From: Chloroflexus islandicus
GTDB lineage: Bacteria > Chloroflexota > Chloroflexia > Chloroflexales > Chloroflexaceae
Assembly: GCF_001650695.1 (NCBI RefSeq)
Contig: NZ_LWQS01000033.1
Coordinates: 45,736-109,735 of the forward strand
Direction of reading: 5' to 3'
Length of the DNA stretch: 64,000 nt
Under the pieces are notes generated by a model. The model had not been told where the DNA came from. It saw nothing but the letters and a program-made list of their open reading frames with translations, and searched no databases. A program made the translations under genes and the position numbers. Positions 46,692 through 54,117 of the stretch are shown in pieces (position 1 is the stretch's first letter; the number at the start of each line of letters is the position of its first letter).

Positions 46692-47595
46692 CCGGGAAGA
46701 GGATCCGGCGCGCCATCAGAGGCCATTCCGGCATCACCCGCAACGCAGTGCAGAGCATCACCAGATCGATGCTCCCATCTTGAATGACCGCATCAGCCAG
46801 CAACGGATCGCTGAGCTGGCCGGAACCGATCACGACCGCCTCGCTGGCGATGCGGCGAATACCGGTGATCAACGGGATCGTCCATCCCGGAAACCGGGCC
46901 ACATCGGGGGTGTAACGAGTGACCGTCACATCGAGAAGCTGCGCGCCAGCAGCTACTGCCCGCCGCGCAATCAGGCGCGCGTCTTGCTGGCTCAACCCGC
47001 CGGGGATCAGTTCAGCCGCCGGCATGCGCAGCCCAACCCACAGCCGCCGGCCAAAGCGCTGGCGTATCTGCTCGATAATAGCGAGCACCGGTTGGATCCG
47101 GTCGCCAGCAGCGCCGCCATTGCTCAACGGATGGCGCGGCGAGACCAGTTGCGCCAGCGCGCCATCGTCGGCAATCGAGAGGAAGACCCCATCAGCGCCG
47201 GCGGCAAGCGCGCGCCACGCCGCTTGGAGGTACAGCTCAACCAAACTCGCTGCCGGTATGCCAACCGCCGGCGCTTCCAGTAAAAAGGCGATCCGGCTGC
47301 CAAAGGCATGCGCCGCCGCCGAAAGCCGGCGCAAACCGGGCAAGAAGCCATCGTGCCAGATGCCGAGGTGCGCTGCCGCCTCACCCGGATCACAAATCAG
47401 CAGCGGCTCGGTGATGATAAACCCAACTCCCGCCCGCGCTCGCCGCTCGTAATAACTCACGAGCGCAGCATGGCAGAACCCATCACGTCCGGCTAGCCCA
47501 CTCGGCGCCGGCGCCATCACGATTCGATTTGCCAGTCGCCGGCCAGCCACTTGTAGCGGTGTAAAGAGATCTGCCATACTACGCTCGCATTGCAA
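46678..47595 (-). CDS. Old yellow enzyme-like TIM-barrel protein, active site altered
   Basis: A 305-residue protein, short for the OYE/NADH:flavin oxidoreductase family (usually 340-380). The fold is clear from LFTPLQVAGRRLANRIVMAP, ALVSYYERRARAGVGFIITE, VGLRMPAAELIPGGLS and VIGSGQLSDPLLADAVI. The conserved GVEIHGAHGYLL segment, which supplies the His pair for substrate binding, reads GVFLSIADDGAL here, so both His are missing. Flavin binding may persist but classic ene-reductase activity is doubtful. The start may be ATG 47577; 47595 has AAGG upstream. It is convergent with the oadB-like gene, overlapping by 14 bp. Confidence 0.78.
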   Translation of the reverse strand: MQCERSMADLFTPLQVAGRRLANRIVMAPAPSGLAGRDGFCHAALVSYYERRARAGVGFIITEPLLICDPGEAAAHLGIWHDGFLPGLRRLSAAAHAFGSRIAFLLEAPAVGIPAASLVELYLQAAWRALAAGADGVFLSIADDGALAQLVSPRHPLSNGGAAGDRIQPVLAIIEQIRQRFGRRLWVGLRMPAAELIPGGLSQQDARLIARRAVAAGAQLLDVTVTRYTPDVARFPGWTIPLITGIRRIASEAVVIGSGQLSDPLLADAVIQDGSIDLVMLCTALRVMPEWPLMARRILFPVSVE

Positions 47596-47670
47596 CCTTA
47601 CTTACCGTAGTATAGCCAGAGAGTTCACTCTTCCGCAAGACGCTGCGCAAAGCGGAATCTTGCCGGCGTT

Positions 47671-47679
47671 TGTTATAAT
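47671..47679 (+). promoter_or_regulatory. Extended -10 promoter of the L,D-transpeptidase gene
   Basis: TGTTATAAT (TGn plus TATAAT at 47674-47679) lies 54 bp upstream of the ATG without a good -35 box. Confidence 0.6.
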
Positions 47680-47732
47680 GACGGTAATTATTCGCCCATG
47701 CACCAAGTCGCCGCCTAGTGCTTGAGACTCGT

Positions 47733-48863
47733 ATGTCGCCCATTACTCATTTGCCATCCGCTCGCCTGCGGGTTGTCCTCTTGCTGCTAGGCAGCGTGCT
47801 CTGGTTGTTCGGTATGTGGCTCTACTGGAACACCACGGCAGCGGCTCGCCCTATTGCCCAGCTCGACCGGTTGCCGATCGTGCGTACCGTCTACTTCCCA
47901 ACCACCGGCCATCACCTCTCCAATCGGGTTGGCTTCCTCGATTTCTGGCGCGCCAACGGCCAACTGCACACCTTTGGCATGCCGATCAGCGAAGAATTGG
48001 TGATCGATGGCCGGATTGTGCAATATTTCGAGCGCGCTCGCTTTGAATACCATCCCGAATATGCCGGCACACCGCTGCAAGTTCAGCTTGGTCTGATCGG
48101 GCAAGAATGGCTTGCCCGCCAATCGATCGCTTTGCCGCCAGCAGCCGCTGGCGCGGCTGGCGCGTTCTTTCCTGAAACCGGGTACACCCTGAGCGGCGAG
48201 TTTCTTGAGTTTTGGGAACGGCGCGGCGGTTTGCCGATCTTTGGCTTCCCCATCAGCGCCGAACACACCAGCGATGGCAGCGTCATCCAATATTTCGAGC
48301 GCGCCCGCTTGCGCTACCGGCCTGATGCCCTCTCGCCCTTTCTCCGCCAGCAACAAGGTATATATGGCTTCGATCTCGATGCGCTGCACGAAGTCGAGAT
48401 CGACGACATAGGCCGCCAATTGGCCGACCTGCTCGGCATCAATACCGCCCCCGTTGCGCGCTTGCCCGGCGCGGTTGACTGGAGTCCGGCGCTGTGGTCG
48501 CGCCGGATCGAAGTCGATCTGGCCCGCCAGCAACTCTTCGCCTATGAAGACCAGTTGCTCGTGTTTACGGCGCCAGTCGCAACCGGACGCGACGGATTTA
48601 ACACGCCGCGCGGCGCTTTCGCGATCTATTACCGCTTGCCCGAACAGACAATGACCGGTTGTCTCGGCGGCGAGTGCTGGTATGTCCCGAACATTCCATG
48701 GGTGCAATACGTGGTCGGCGGCGTCGCTCTGCACGGCACCTATTGGCACAATGCCCACGGCACGGGGGTGCGCATGTCGCATGGCTGCATCAATTTGCGG
48801 ATTGATGACGCCCAATGGTTGTATGAATGGGCCGATCTCGGCGTGCCGGTACAGATTTATTGA
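47733..48863 (+). CDS. Membrane-anchored L,D-transpeptidase with envelope repeats
   Basis: A 376-residue protein. A signal anchor (residues 8-30) precedes two repeats of the FxxFWxxxGxLxxFGxPI type: FLDFWRANGQLHTFGMPI with VQYFERARFEYHPE (about 66-105), and FLEFWERRGGLPIFGFPI with IQYFERARLRYRPD. The YkuD domain (about 245-376) contains GVALHGTYWHN and RMSHGCINLRI, where Cys352 is the catalytic nucleophile. L,D-transpeptidases make 3-3 crosslinks in peptidoglycan or attach proteins to it. The repeat is shared with the tandem secreted proteins at 13.8-16.1 kb. ATG 47733 has weak Shine-Dalgarno; GTG 47718 is an alternative. Confidence 0.9.
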   Translation: MSPITHLPSARLRVVLLLLGSVLWLFGMWLYWNTTAAARPIAQLDRLPIVRTVYFPTTGHHLSNRVGFLDFWRANGQLHTFGMPISEELVIDGRIVQYFERARFEYHPEYAGTPLQVQLGLIGQEWLARQSIALPPAAAGAAGAFFPETGYTLSGEFLEFWERRGGLPIFGFPISAEHTSDGSVIQYFERARLRYRPDALSPFLRQQQGIYGFDLDALHEVEIDDIGRQLADLLGINTAPVARLPGAVDWSPALWSRRIEVDLARQQLFAYEDQLLVFTAPVATGRDGFNTPRGAFAIYYRLPEQTMTGCLGGECWYVPNIPWVQYVVGGVALHGTYWHNAHGTGVRMSHGCINLRIDDAQWLYEWADLGVPVQIY

Positions 48864-49021
48864 GCAATGAAAGCCACCCCACGGCGAATCCGCTCCGGCA
48901 GCGCACCCTTTATCGCTGCGTCTGTGGCAGTAACCAGATTCCGCCCGTCGCATCCTCGCTGGTACATCCGCATCGCAATGAGGCACAGCTCACCGCAAGC
49001 CAACGGTCGCGAGCTGTTCCG

Positions 49022-49030
49022 TGTTATAAT
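49022..49030 (+). promoter_or_regulatory. Extended -10 promoter of the 49069 gene
   Basis: TGTTATAAT with TATAAT at 49025-49030, 38 bp before the ATG, and no clear -35 box. It is the same pattern as upstream of the L,D-transpeptidase and mreB genes. Confidence 0.6.
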
Positions 49031-49067
49031 GGCGCAATAAATACCGTCACGCACAGGCCCATCCACT

Positions 49068-50201
49068 ATGCTGTACGTACCCGATGGCGTTCCGCCAATT
49101 ATCAAGAGCACGCTGGCCCGCGTCGAACGCACCCTGCCGCAACCCGGCGAGATATTGGTCAGGCAAGGCGGGCGCGTCGAGCCTGATGATGTGATTGCGC
49201 GCGGGGTAAGCGCCAGCGCGCCGCACATGATCAATCTGGCGCGCGCCCTCAACCTGCCGCCGGCGCAAGCGATGCGAGCGGTTGTAGCACCGATTGGCCA
49301 ACCGATCAATGCCGGCGCCGTGCTGGCCCGGCGCGGTGGTCTGTTTGGCCGCCGTGTGCTAAGCCCCGTCAACGGGACGTTACACGCCGTGGATCCGGCC
49401 ACGGGCTATGCGTTTATTGTGCCTGAACCGCGCCAGATAACGCTCACCGCCGGCATCCGCGGCATTGTGATGGAGGTTATCGACAACCGGCGGATTGTGA
49501 TCGAAACGCCGGCTGCGCAACTATACGGCGCTGGCGGATTTGGCAACGATTGCAACGGCGTCACCCGCTTGCTCACACTCGATCCGGGCGAACCGATCAC
49601 TGAGCAGATGATCGATGCCCAAAGCATGTTTGCCATCATCATCGGCGGCAGCGGGATCAGTGCGGCTGCGCTCAGGAAAGCGGTTGAGCATCAGGTGCGC
49701 GGGGTTATCATCGGCAGCATCGCCGAACGCGAACTACGCGCGTTCTTTCAGTGGGCCAAGCGGGTGCCATGGCCTATCGGCGTTCGCAATTGGCAATGGT
49801 CAGGCAATATTGCTGCACCGCTGACCATCGTGCTCACGGAAGGCATCGGCAATGCCCCCATGGCCGCGCCGCTGTTTGACTTGCTCGCCAATAACGACCG
49901 TCGCGAAGTCTTTATCGAGAGCAACACCAGCCTACGCCAACCCCATCGCCGCCCGCGGGTGATCATCCCCCTATCGCGCAGCAGTGCAACATCGCTTGAA
50001 CCGCCGCGCCCGCCACTGCGCATCGGCGCGCTCGTGCGCCTGCTAGATCACGATCATCTCGGCCAAACCGGCTCCGTGCGCAGTTTGCCGGCTTTACCCC
50101 AACGCTTGCCGTCGGGCGTGCGCACTGCGGCAGCCGAAGTGGTGCTGAACAGTGGTGAAGCGATTTGGTTGCCGCGCAGTTGCGTTGAAGTGATAGCCTG
50201 A
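49068..50201 (+). CDS. Conserved protein of unknown function with barrel-sandwich-like N-half
   Basis: A 377-residue soluble protein with no signal peptide or membrane helix. The N-terminal half (about 20-175) has beta-rich RnfC/lipoyl-like pieces: LVRQGGRVEPDDVIARG, VLARRGGLFGRRVLSPVNG and IRGIVMEVIDNRRIVIETP. A glycine-rich segment (GAGGFGNDCNGV) follows. The middle (200-290) reads like an alpha/beta domain (FAIIIGGSGISAAALRKAV, RGVIIGSIAERELRAFF), and the C-terminus (320-377) resembles a KOW/SH3-like barrel (IGALVRLLDHDHLGQTGSVR). I do not recognise the family. It lies in single-gene form between the transpeptidase and the Roadblock protein. Confidence 0.7.
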   Translation: MLYVPDGVPPIIKSTLARVERTLPQPGEILVRQGGRVEPDDVIARGVSASAPHMINLARALNLPPAQAMRAVVAPIGQPINAGAVLARRGGLFGRRVLSPVNGTLHAVDPATGYAFIVPEPRQITLTAGIRGIVMEVIDNRRIVIETPAAQLYGAGGFGNDCNGVTRLLTLDPGEPITEQMIDAQSMFAIIIGGSGISAAALRKAVEHQVRGVIIGSIAERELRAFFQWAKRVPWPIGVRNWQWSGNIAAPLTIVLTEGIGNAPMAAPLFDLLANNDRREVFIESNTSLRQPHRRPRVIIPLSRSSATSLEPPRPPLRIGALVRLLDHDHLGQTGSVRSLPALPQRLPSGVRTAAAEVVLNSGEAIWLPRSCVEVIA

Positions 50202-50210
50202 CTACGTACT

Positions 50211-50250
50211 TACCCGAAATTTCTACTTCAAGTCGTAGCTATTTCGGGTA
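50211..50250. promoter_or_regulatory. Perfect inverted repeat overlapping a promoter (putative operator)
   Basis: TACCCGAAAT (50211-50220) and ATTTCGGGTA (50241-50250) are perfect 10-bp inverted arms separated by 20 bases, with a smaller CTAC/GTAG pair inside. The right arm overlaps a -10-like TATACT (50249-50254). This could be an operator for a dimeric repressor or a 3' hairpin of the upstream gene. Confidence 0.45.
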
Positions 50251-50254
50251 TACT
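50226..50254 (+). promoter_or_regulatory. Candidate promoter of the Roadblock-domain gene
   Basis: CTTCAA (50226-50231) and TATACT (50249-50254) are 17 bases apart. The -35 is weak. The region overlaps the inverted repeat. The start codon is 52 bp downstream. Confidence 0.45.
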
Positions 50255-50305
50255 TATGGGCAGTAGTAGATGGTTACACGTTGAGCGATACCGCGAGAGA
50301 ATTCA

Positions 50306-51487
50306 ATGACCTATCGTATTGTCGTGGTCGCCCGCGCTAATCCTATCTTGCGAAACTTACCCGCAGCGATGGCCGGCGATGCAACGGTACAAATCTTCGA
50401 CTCAGCCAACGATGCGCTCTGGGCCATTAGCACTGAGCCGCCCGATCTGGTGCTGAGCGAACTCGAACTCGACGAGATGAGCGGTCTTGATCTCGCCGAG
50501 ATTGTACCGAATTTTGACCCGCAGACACGGGTCGTCTTGTGGGGCGCTGGCCTGAGCAATGCTGACCGCGAGCGGGCCAAGGCCGCCGGCGTGAGCACGG
50601 TGCTGAGCGGCGAGGTGAGTCTAGATGCAGTGCGCGCAGCCGTAAGCAGCGCGCTCGATACGCCGCGCGCTGCGCCGGCGCCGCCGGCGCCGCCAGCGCC
50701 GGCAACAACGCGCGCCGTTGCCGAGACACCGCGCAGCGAACCACCCAAACCTGTCACGAAGGAAGAACCGCCAGCGCCGCCGCCGGCCGAACCTCCGCCG
50801 CAGCGCCCCTTTACTCCGGCGCGGGTGGTGTTGCCATCACGGGCGGAACGCGAAGCGGCTGAACGCGCGGCCCGCGAGGCGGCTGAGCGGGAAGCGGCTG
50901 AACGGGAAGCAGCCGAGCGCGCGGCCCGCGAGGCGGCTGCCCGGGAAGCGCCGCCACACAAAGGCGGCTTGGCCGCCCGTTCACGCGCGGCTGCCGAGCG
51001 CCGGGCGAGCACACCGGCCGCCCCAGCGGCTACCCCCGCAGCGGCTGAGCCGCCACTCGCTTGGCGCAGCGATGGCCGGAACCTAATCGTCACCGAGCAA
51101 AACATTGCGGCGATCCGCAGCGTCATGAGCCAATTAGGCCAAGATCTCGGCACGCAGAGCATTATGCTCACTGATCGGGCCGGGATGATCCTCGTCGAGA
51201 CCGGCGACAAAGGCAACCTGCCGCTGATGATCGTCTTGCCGCTGCTCTCCACCGGGTTCTCAACGACCGGTGAAGTGGCGCGCCAATTGCGTGAGGAAGA
51301 TGCGACCAGCGTCTACATCCACGAAGGTGTCAACATTGACCTCTACTGCTTCGATGTGGCGCAGCGGTTTTTGCTGGTCTTGGTCTTCAACAAGCGGGTG
51401 GCTAGCTCGAAGATCGGCGCCGTGTGGGTGAATGCCAAACGCGCCATTCGCGAATTGCGTGATGTGTTGGCGCGGTCGTCGTCGTAG
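50306..51487 (+). CDS. Degenerate receiver fused to a Roadblock/LC7 domain
   Basis: A 393-residue protein. Residues 1-118 are receiver-like (VVVARANPILRNLP, LVLSELELDEMSGLDLAEI), but the phospho-acceptor Asp is Glu, and the C-terminal Lys of the active site (VLSGEVSLDAV) is absent. Residues 118-175 are Pro-rich. 175-235 is an Ala/Glu/Arg-repeat helix (AEREAAERAAREAAEREA). Residues about 260-385 form a Roadblock/LC7 domain (DRAGMILVETGDKGNLPLMI, RFLLVLVFNKRVASSKIG), which regulates small Ras-like GTPases such as MglA. No GTPase gene is adjacent. It probably works as a GTPase-activating adaptor in motility or polarity, by inference. Confidence 0.85.
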   Translation: MTYRIVVVARANPILRNLPAAMAGDATVQIFDSANDALWAISTEPPDLVLSELELDEMSGLDLAEIVPNFDPQTRVVLWGAGLSNADRERAKAAGVSTVLSGEVSLDAVRAAVSSALDTPRAAPAPPAPPAPATTRAVAETPRSEPPKPVTKEEPPAPPPAEPPPQRPFTPARVVLPSRAEREAAERAAREAAEREAAEREAAERAAREAAAREAPPHKGGLAARSRAAAERRASTPAAPAATPAAAEPPLAWRSDGRNLIVTEQNIAAIRSVMSQLGQDLGTQSIMLTDRAGMILVETGDKGNLPLMIVLPLLSTGFSTTGEVARQLREEDATSVYIHEGVNIDLYCFDVAQRFLLVLVFNKRVASSKIGAVWVNAKRAIRELRDVLARSSS

Positions 51488-51535
51488 GGGCAGGTAGGGG
51501 CATAGCGTTGCTATGCCCCTACCCCCCTACGATGA
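51488..51535 (+). terminator. Long stem-loop after the Roadblock gene
   Basis: A perfect 14-bp core stem GGTAGGGGCATAGC/GCTATGCCCCTACC (51493-51506 with 51510-51523) is extended outward by GTCGTAGGGG against CCCCTACGATGAC. It starts at the stop codon. It is strongly folded but has no T-tract. Confidence 0.6.
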
Positions 51536-51570
51536 CGACCGCACTGCGTCTCTGCCCCCTTCCTCGCCGT

Positions 51571-51599
51571 TTGCCCGTACCGCATAGCTATGGTATACT
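51571..51599 (+). promoter_or_regulatory. Distal candidate promoter of the atp operon
   Basis: TTGCCC (51571-51576) and TATACT (51594-51599) are 17 bases apart. Confidence 0.5.
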
Positions 51600-51642
51600 C
51601 GCGACGGCTTCGCAAAACCGTGACAATCTCTACACAGGTTGT

Positions 51643-51671
51643 TTGCGAAATTTTGCGAGGTGCGTTATACT
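51643..51671 (+). promoter_or_regulatory. Proximal candidate promoter of the atp operon
   Basis: TTGCGA (51643-51648) and TATACT (51666-51671) are 17 bases apart, about 105 bp before atpB. Confidence 0.55.
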
Positions 51672-51777
51672 GTTTGTGAAAGACGGAACAAAAAAGTGGT
51701 CGTTCGCGCTCCGGGCTGCAGCGCGCACAGAGCAGGGCGCTGAGCAATGCCCGACGTTGTCGAGCAGGAGGTAGGCG

Positions 51778-52707
51778 TTGTCAACGCGGACTCGAAACAT
51801 TCTGATCATTGTAGGGGCGCTCATCATTTCGATTGCTAGCCGCTTTTTCCTCTACACCGGCCCACCCCATGTCGAAGTCGCAGCCGAAGTGATCTTTGAC
51901 GGCATTCCCGGTTTTCCCATTACCAACTCGTTCGTTGTCACCATCATCATTGACATTTTTGTGATTGCGCTCGCGTTCGTTGCCACCCGCAACTTGCAGA
52001 TGGTGCCGCGCGGAGTGCAGAATGTGATGGAGTTTATCCTCGAAACGCTGTACAATCTCTTCCGCAACATTAACGCGAAGTATGTTGCAACTGCGTTCCC
52101 ATTGGTAGCGACGATCTTCCTCTTCGTGCTGTTTGGCAACTGGTTCGGCTTGTTGCCGGGGGTGGGCTCGATTGGCGTCTGCCACGAGAAGAAAGAGAAG
52201 CATGGCGTTGTAGTAGACGAGCGGTTGGCAATCGCTGGCCCGGCGAGTGTGCTGGCAGCCGAGAGCGAAGAAGTGCATGACACCTGCGCCGCGCAGGGCA
52301 AGAAGCTGGTGCCGCTCTTCCGCGCGCCGGCGGCTGACCTCAACTTCACCTTTGCCATTGCAGTCATCTCGTTCGTCTTCATCGAGTACTGGGGCTTCCG
52401 CGCCCTTGGGCCGGGTTATTTGAAGAAGTTCTTCAATACGAACGGCATTATGTCGTTCGTCGGCATCATCGAGTTTATCTCCGAGCTGGTGAAGCCCTTC
52501 GCGCTGGCCTTCCGTCTTTTCGGCAATATCTTTGCCGGCGAAGTGCTGCTGGTGGTGATGGCTTTCCTCGTGCCGCTGTTGCTGCCGCTTCCCTTCTACG
52601 GCTTCGAGGTGTTCGTCGGGTTTATCCAAGCGTTGATCTTCGCGCTGCTGACCTACGCCTTCCTCAACATTGCCGTGACCGGCCACGACGAGGAGCATGC
52701 ACATTGA
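51778..52707 (+). CDS. atpB: F1Fo ATP synthase subunit a
   Basis: A 309-residue membrane subunit forming the proton half-channels. The essential Arg246 lies in FALAFRLFGNIFAGE, and the family end FVGFIQALIFALLTYAFLNIA is intact. It is longer than usual: an inserted segment of about 55 residues (GVCHEKKEKHGVVVDERLA and onward to about 195) lies before the fourth helix. The start is TTG 51778, with AGGAGG six bases upstream; no ATG or GTG fits better. It leads an operon in the order a, c, b, delta, alpha, gamma, beta, epsilon. No atpI gene precedes it. Confidence 0.95.
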   Translation: MSTRTRNILIIVGALIISIASRFFLYTGPPHVEVAAEVIFDGIPGFPITNSFVVTIIIDIFVIALAFVATRNLQMVPRGVQNVMEFILETLYNLFRNINAKYVATAFPLVATIFLFVLFGNWFGLLPGVGSIGVCHEKKEKHGVVVDERLAIAGPASVLAAESEEVHDTCAAQGKKLVPLFRAPAADLNFTFAIAVISFVFIEYWGFRALGPGYLKKFFNTNGIMSFVGIIEFISELVKPFALAFRLFGNIFAGEVLLVVMAFLVPLLLPLPFYGFEVFVGFIQALIFALLTYAFLNIAVTGHDEEHAH

Positions 52708-52786
52708 TCGGGTTCGCGCGGATCTTCCGCGATCGTTTGGGTGTAAGGTATCGTTGCAGAGTCTGCTTTAAGGAGGCATCTCAATC

Positions 52787-53017
52787 ATGGAGGGTCTGAA
52801 TCTCGTCGCAACCGCGCTCGCCGTTGGTCTGGGCGCTATTGGGCCGGGTGTTGGCATTGGCATCATCGTGTCGGGTGCGGTGCAGGCGATTGGCCGCAAT
52901 CCTGAAATCGAGAACCGGGTCGTCACCTACATGTTCATCGGTATCGCCTTTACCGAAGCACTCGCTATCTTCGGTCTGGTGATTGCGTTCTTGATCGGTT
53001 TCGGCGTGTTGCAGTAG
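52787..53017 (+). CDS. atpE: F1Fo ATP synthase subunit c
   Basis: A 76-residue two-helix proteolipid that forms the rotor ring. The cytoplasmic loop GRNPE joins helices GVGIGIIVSGAVQAI and FIGIAFTEALAIFGLV. Glu57 is the ion carrier. The Gln and Glu-Ser/Thr ligand set of Na+-type rings is missing (helix 1 has Ile/Val and the carboxylate is followed by Ala), so H+ coupling is predicted. AAGGAGG lies about nine bases before the ATG. Confidence 0.95.
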   Translation: MEGLNLVATALAVGLGAIGPGVGIGIIVSGAVQAIGRNPEIENRVVTYMFIGIAFTEALAIFGLVIAFLIGFGVLQ

Positions 53018-53047
53018 AGCATTGCGCGTTTACGGGAGGTTTGCAGG

Positions 53048-53542
53048 GTGGAAGCATTAGGTATTAACCTGACCCTATTTCTCGCGCAACTGATCAACTT
53101 TCTGTTGCTGATCTTCATTCTGCGCGCGCTGCTGTACCGGCCGGTAATGAACCTGCTGAATGAGCGCACCAAGCGGATCGAAGAGAGCGTCCGCGACGCT
53201 GAGAAGGTGCGCGAGCAGTTGGCCAACGCCAAGCGCGATTACGAGGCTGAGCTGGCGAAGGCGCGGCAAGAGGCGGCCAAGATCGTGGCGCAGGCGCAAG
53301 AGCGGGCCAAGCAGCAGGAGGCTGAGATCATTGCGCAGGCGCGCCGCGAGGCCGAGCGCCTGAAGGAAGAGGCCCGTGCGCAGGCCGAGCAAGAGCGCGC
53401 GCGGATGATGAGCGAAGCCAAGACTCAGATCGCTGATCTGGTCACCTTGACGGCGAGCCGCGTGCTCGGCGCCGAATTGCAGGCCCGCGGCCACGATGCG
53501 TTGATTGCCGAGTCACTGAAGGCGCTTGATCGCCGCAACTAA
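53048..53542 (+). CDS. atpF: F1Fo ATP synthase subunit b
   Basis: A 164-residue stator subunit. One N-terminal helix (residues 8-28, [21 protein letters not shown]) is followed by a long charged coiled coil ([20 protein letters not shown] and onward) that reaches up to the delta subunit. The start is GTG 53048 with GGGAGG eight bases upstream. It follows atpE by 30 bp. Confidence 0.95.
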   Translation: MEALGINLTLFLAQLINFLLLIFILRALLYRPVMNLLNERTKRIEESVRDAEKVREQLANAKRDYEAELAKARQEAAKIVAQAQERAKQQEAEIIAQARREAERLKEEARAQAEQERARMMSEAKTQIADLVTLTASRVLGAELQARGHDALIAESLKALDRRN

Positions 53543-53586
53543 CGTCGCAGACTGGCGCCGCTAGTCTGCCAGAGGAAACAGAGCGT

Positions 53587-54060
53587 ATGGCAACGACCAT
53601 TGATGCACGGGAGCTGGCCAGCCCGCTTGTGGAAGCGCTGCTCACCACCGCCGCCGAGCAGATTCGGGCCGCGGCGCCGCGGATCGCTGGCCTTGGGCCG
53701 AGCGATGCTGCGGCGGCCCTGCCGGCCGATCTGCTGCCCCAAGTGCGCAATTTCTTGCTCGCAATGGCCAAAGAGGGGCTGACTGGCGAGTTGGGCGCTG
53801 TGGCGGCCGCCTTGCAGAGCTATCTCGAGGCCGGCAGCCGCGTCATCGACGCGAGTGTGACCAGCGCGATCGAGCTGAGCAGTGAGCAGAAAGAGCGCAT
53901 TGCGAGCGAGTTGCGCCAGCGCTACGGTGACGTCCACGTGACGTATTATGTTGATCCGACGCTGATTGGCGGGTTGATTATCCGGGTTGGCGATCAGGTG
54001 CTTGATAATAGCCTGCGCGCCCGCCTCAGCGCCATTCAGCGCGCATTGCAGGCAAGTTAA
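53587..54060 (+). CDS. atpH: F1Fo ATP synthase subunit delta
   Basis: A 157-residue OSCP-type subunit that joins the stator b to the top of F1. The N-terminal helical bundle is short and diverged. The C-terminal region is diagnostic: [22 protein letters not shown] and [22 protein letters not shown] (the GGxxxRxGDxxxDxS pattern). It follows atpF by 44 bp. The N-half is poorly conserved, as in the family. Confidence 0.93.
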   Translation: MATTIDARELASPLVEALLTTAAEQIRAAAPRIAGLGPSDAAAALPADLLPQVRNFLLAMAKEGLTGELGAVAAALQSYLEAGSRVIDASVTSAIELSSEQKERIASELRQRYGDVHVTYYVDPTLIGGLIIRVGDQVLDNSLRARLSAIQRALQAS

Positions 54061-54117
54061 AGTAGCACTCAGCTCGCTGGCCCGGTGTCGCCGGCCGCCA
54101 GCGCGACGGAGTAAAGC

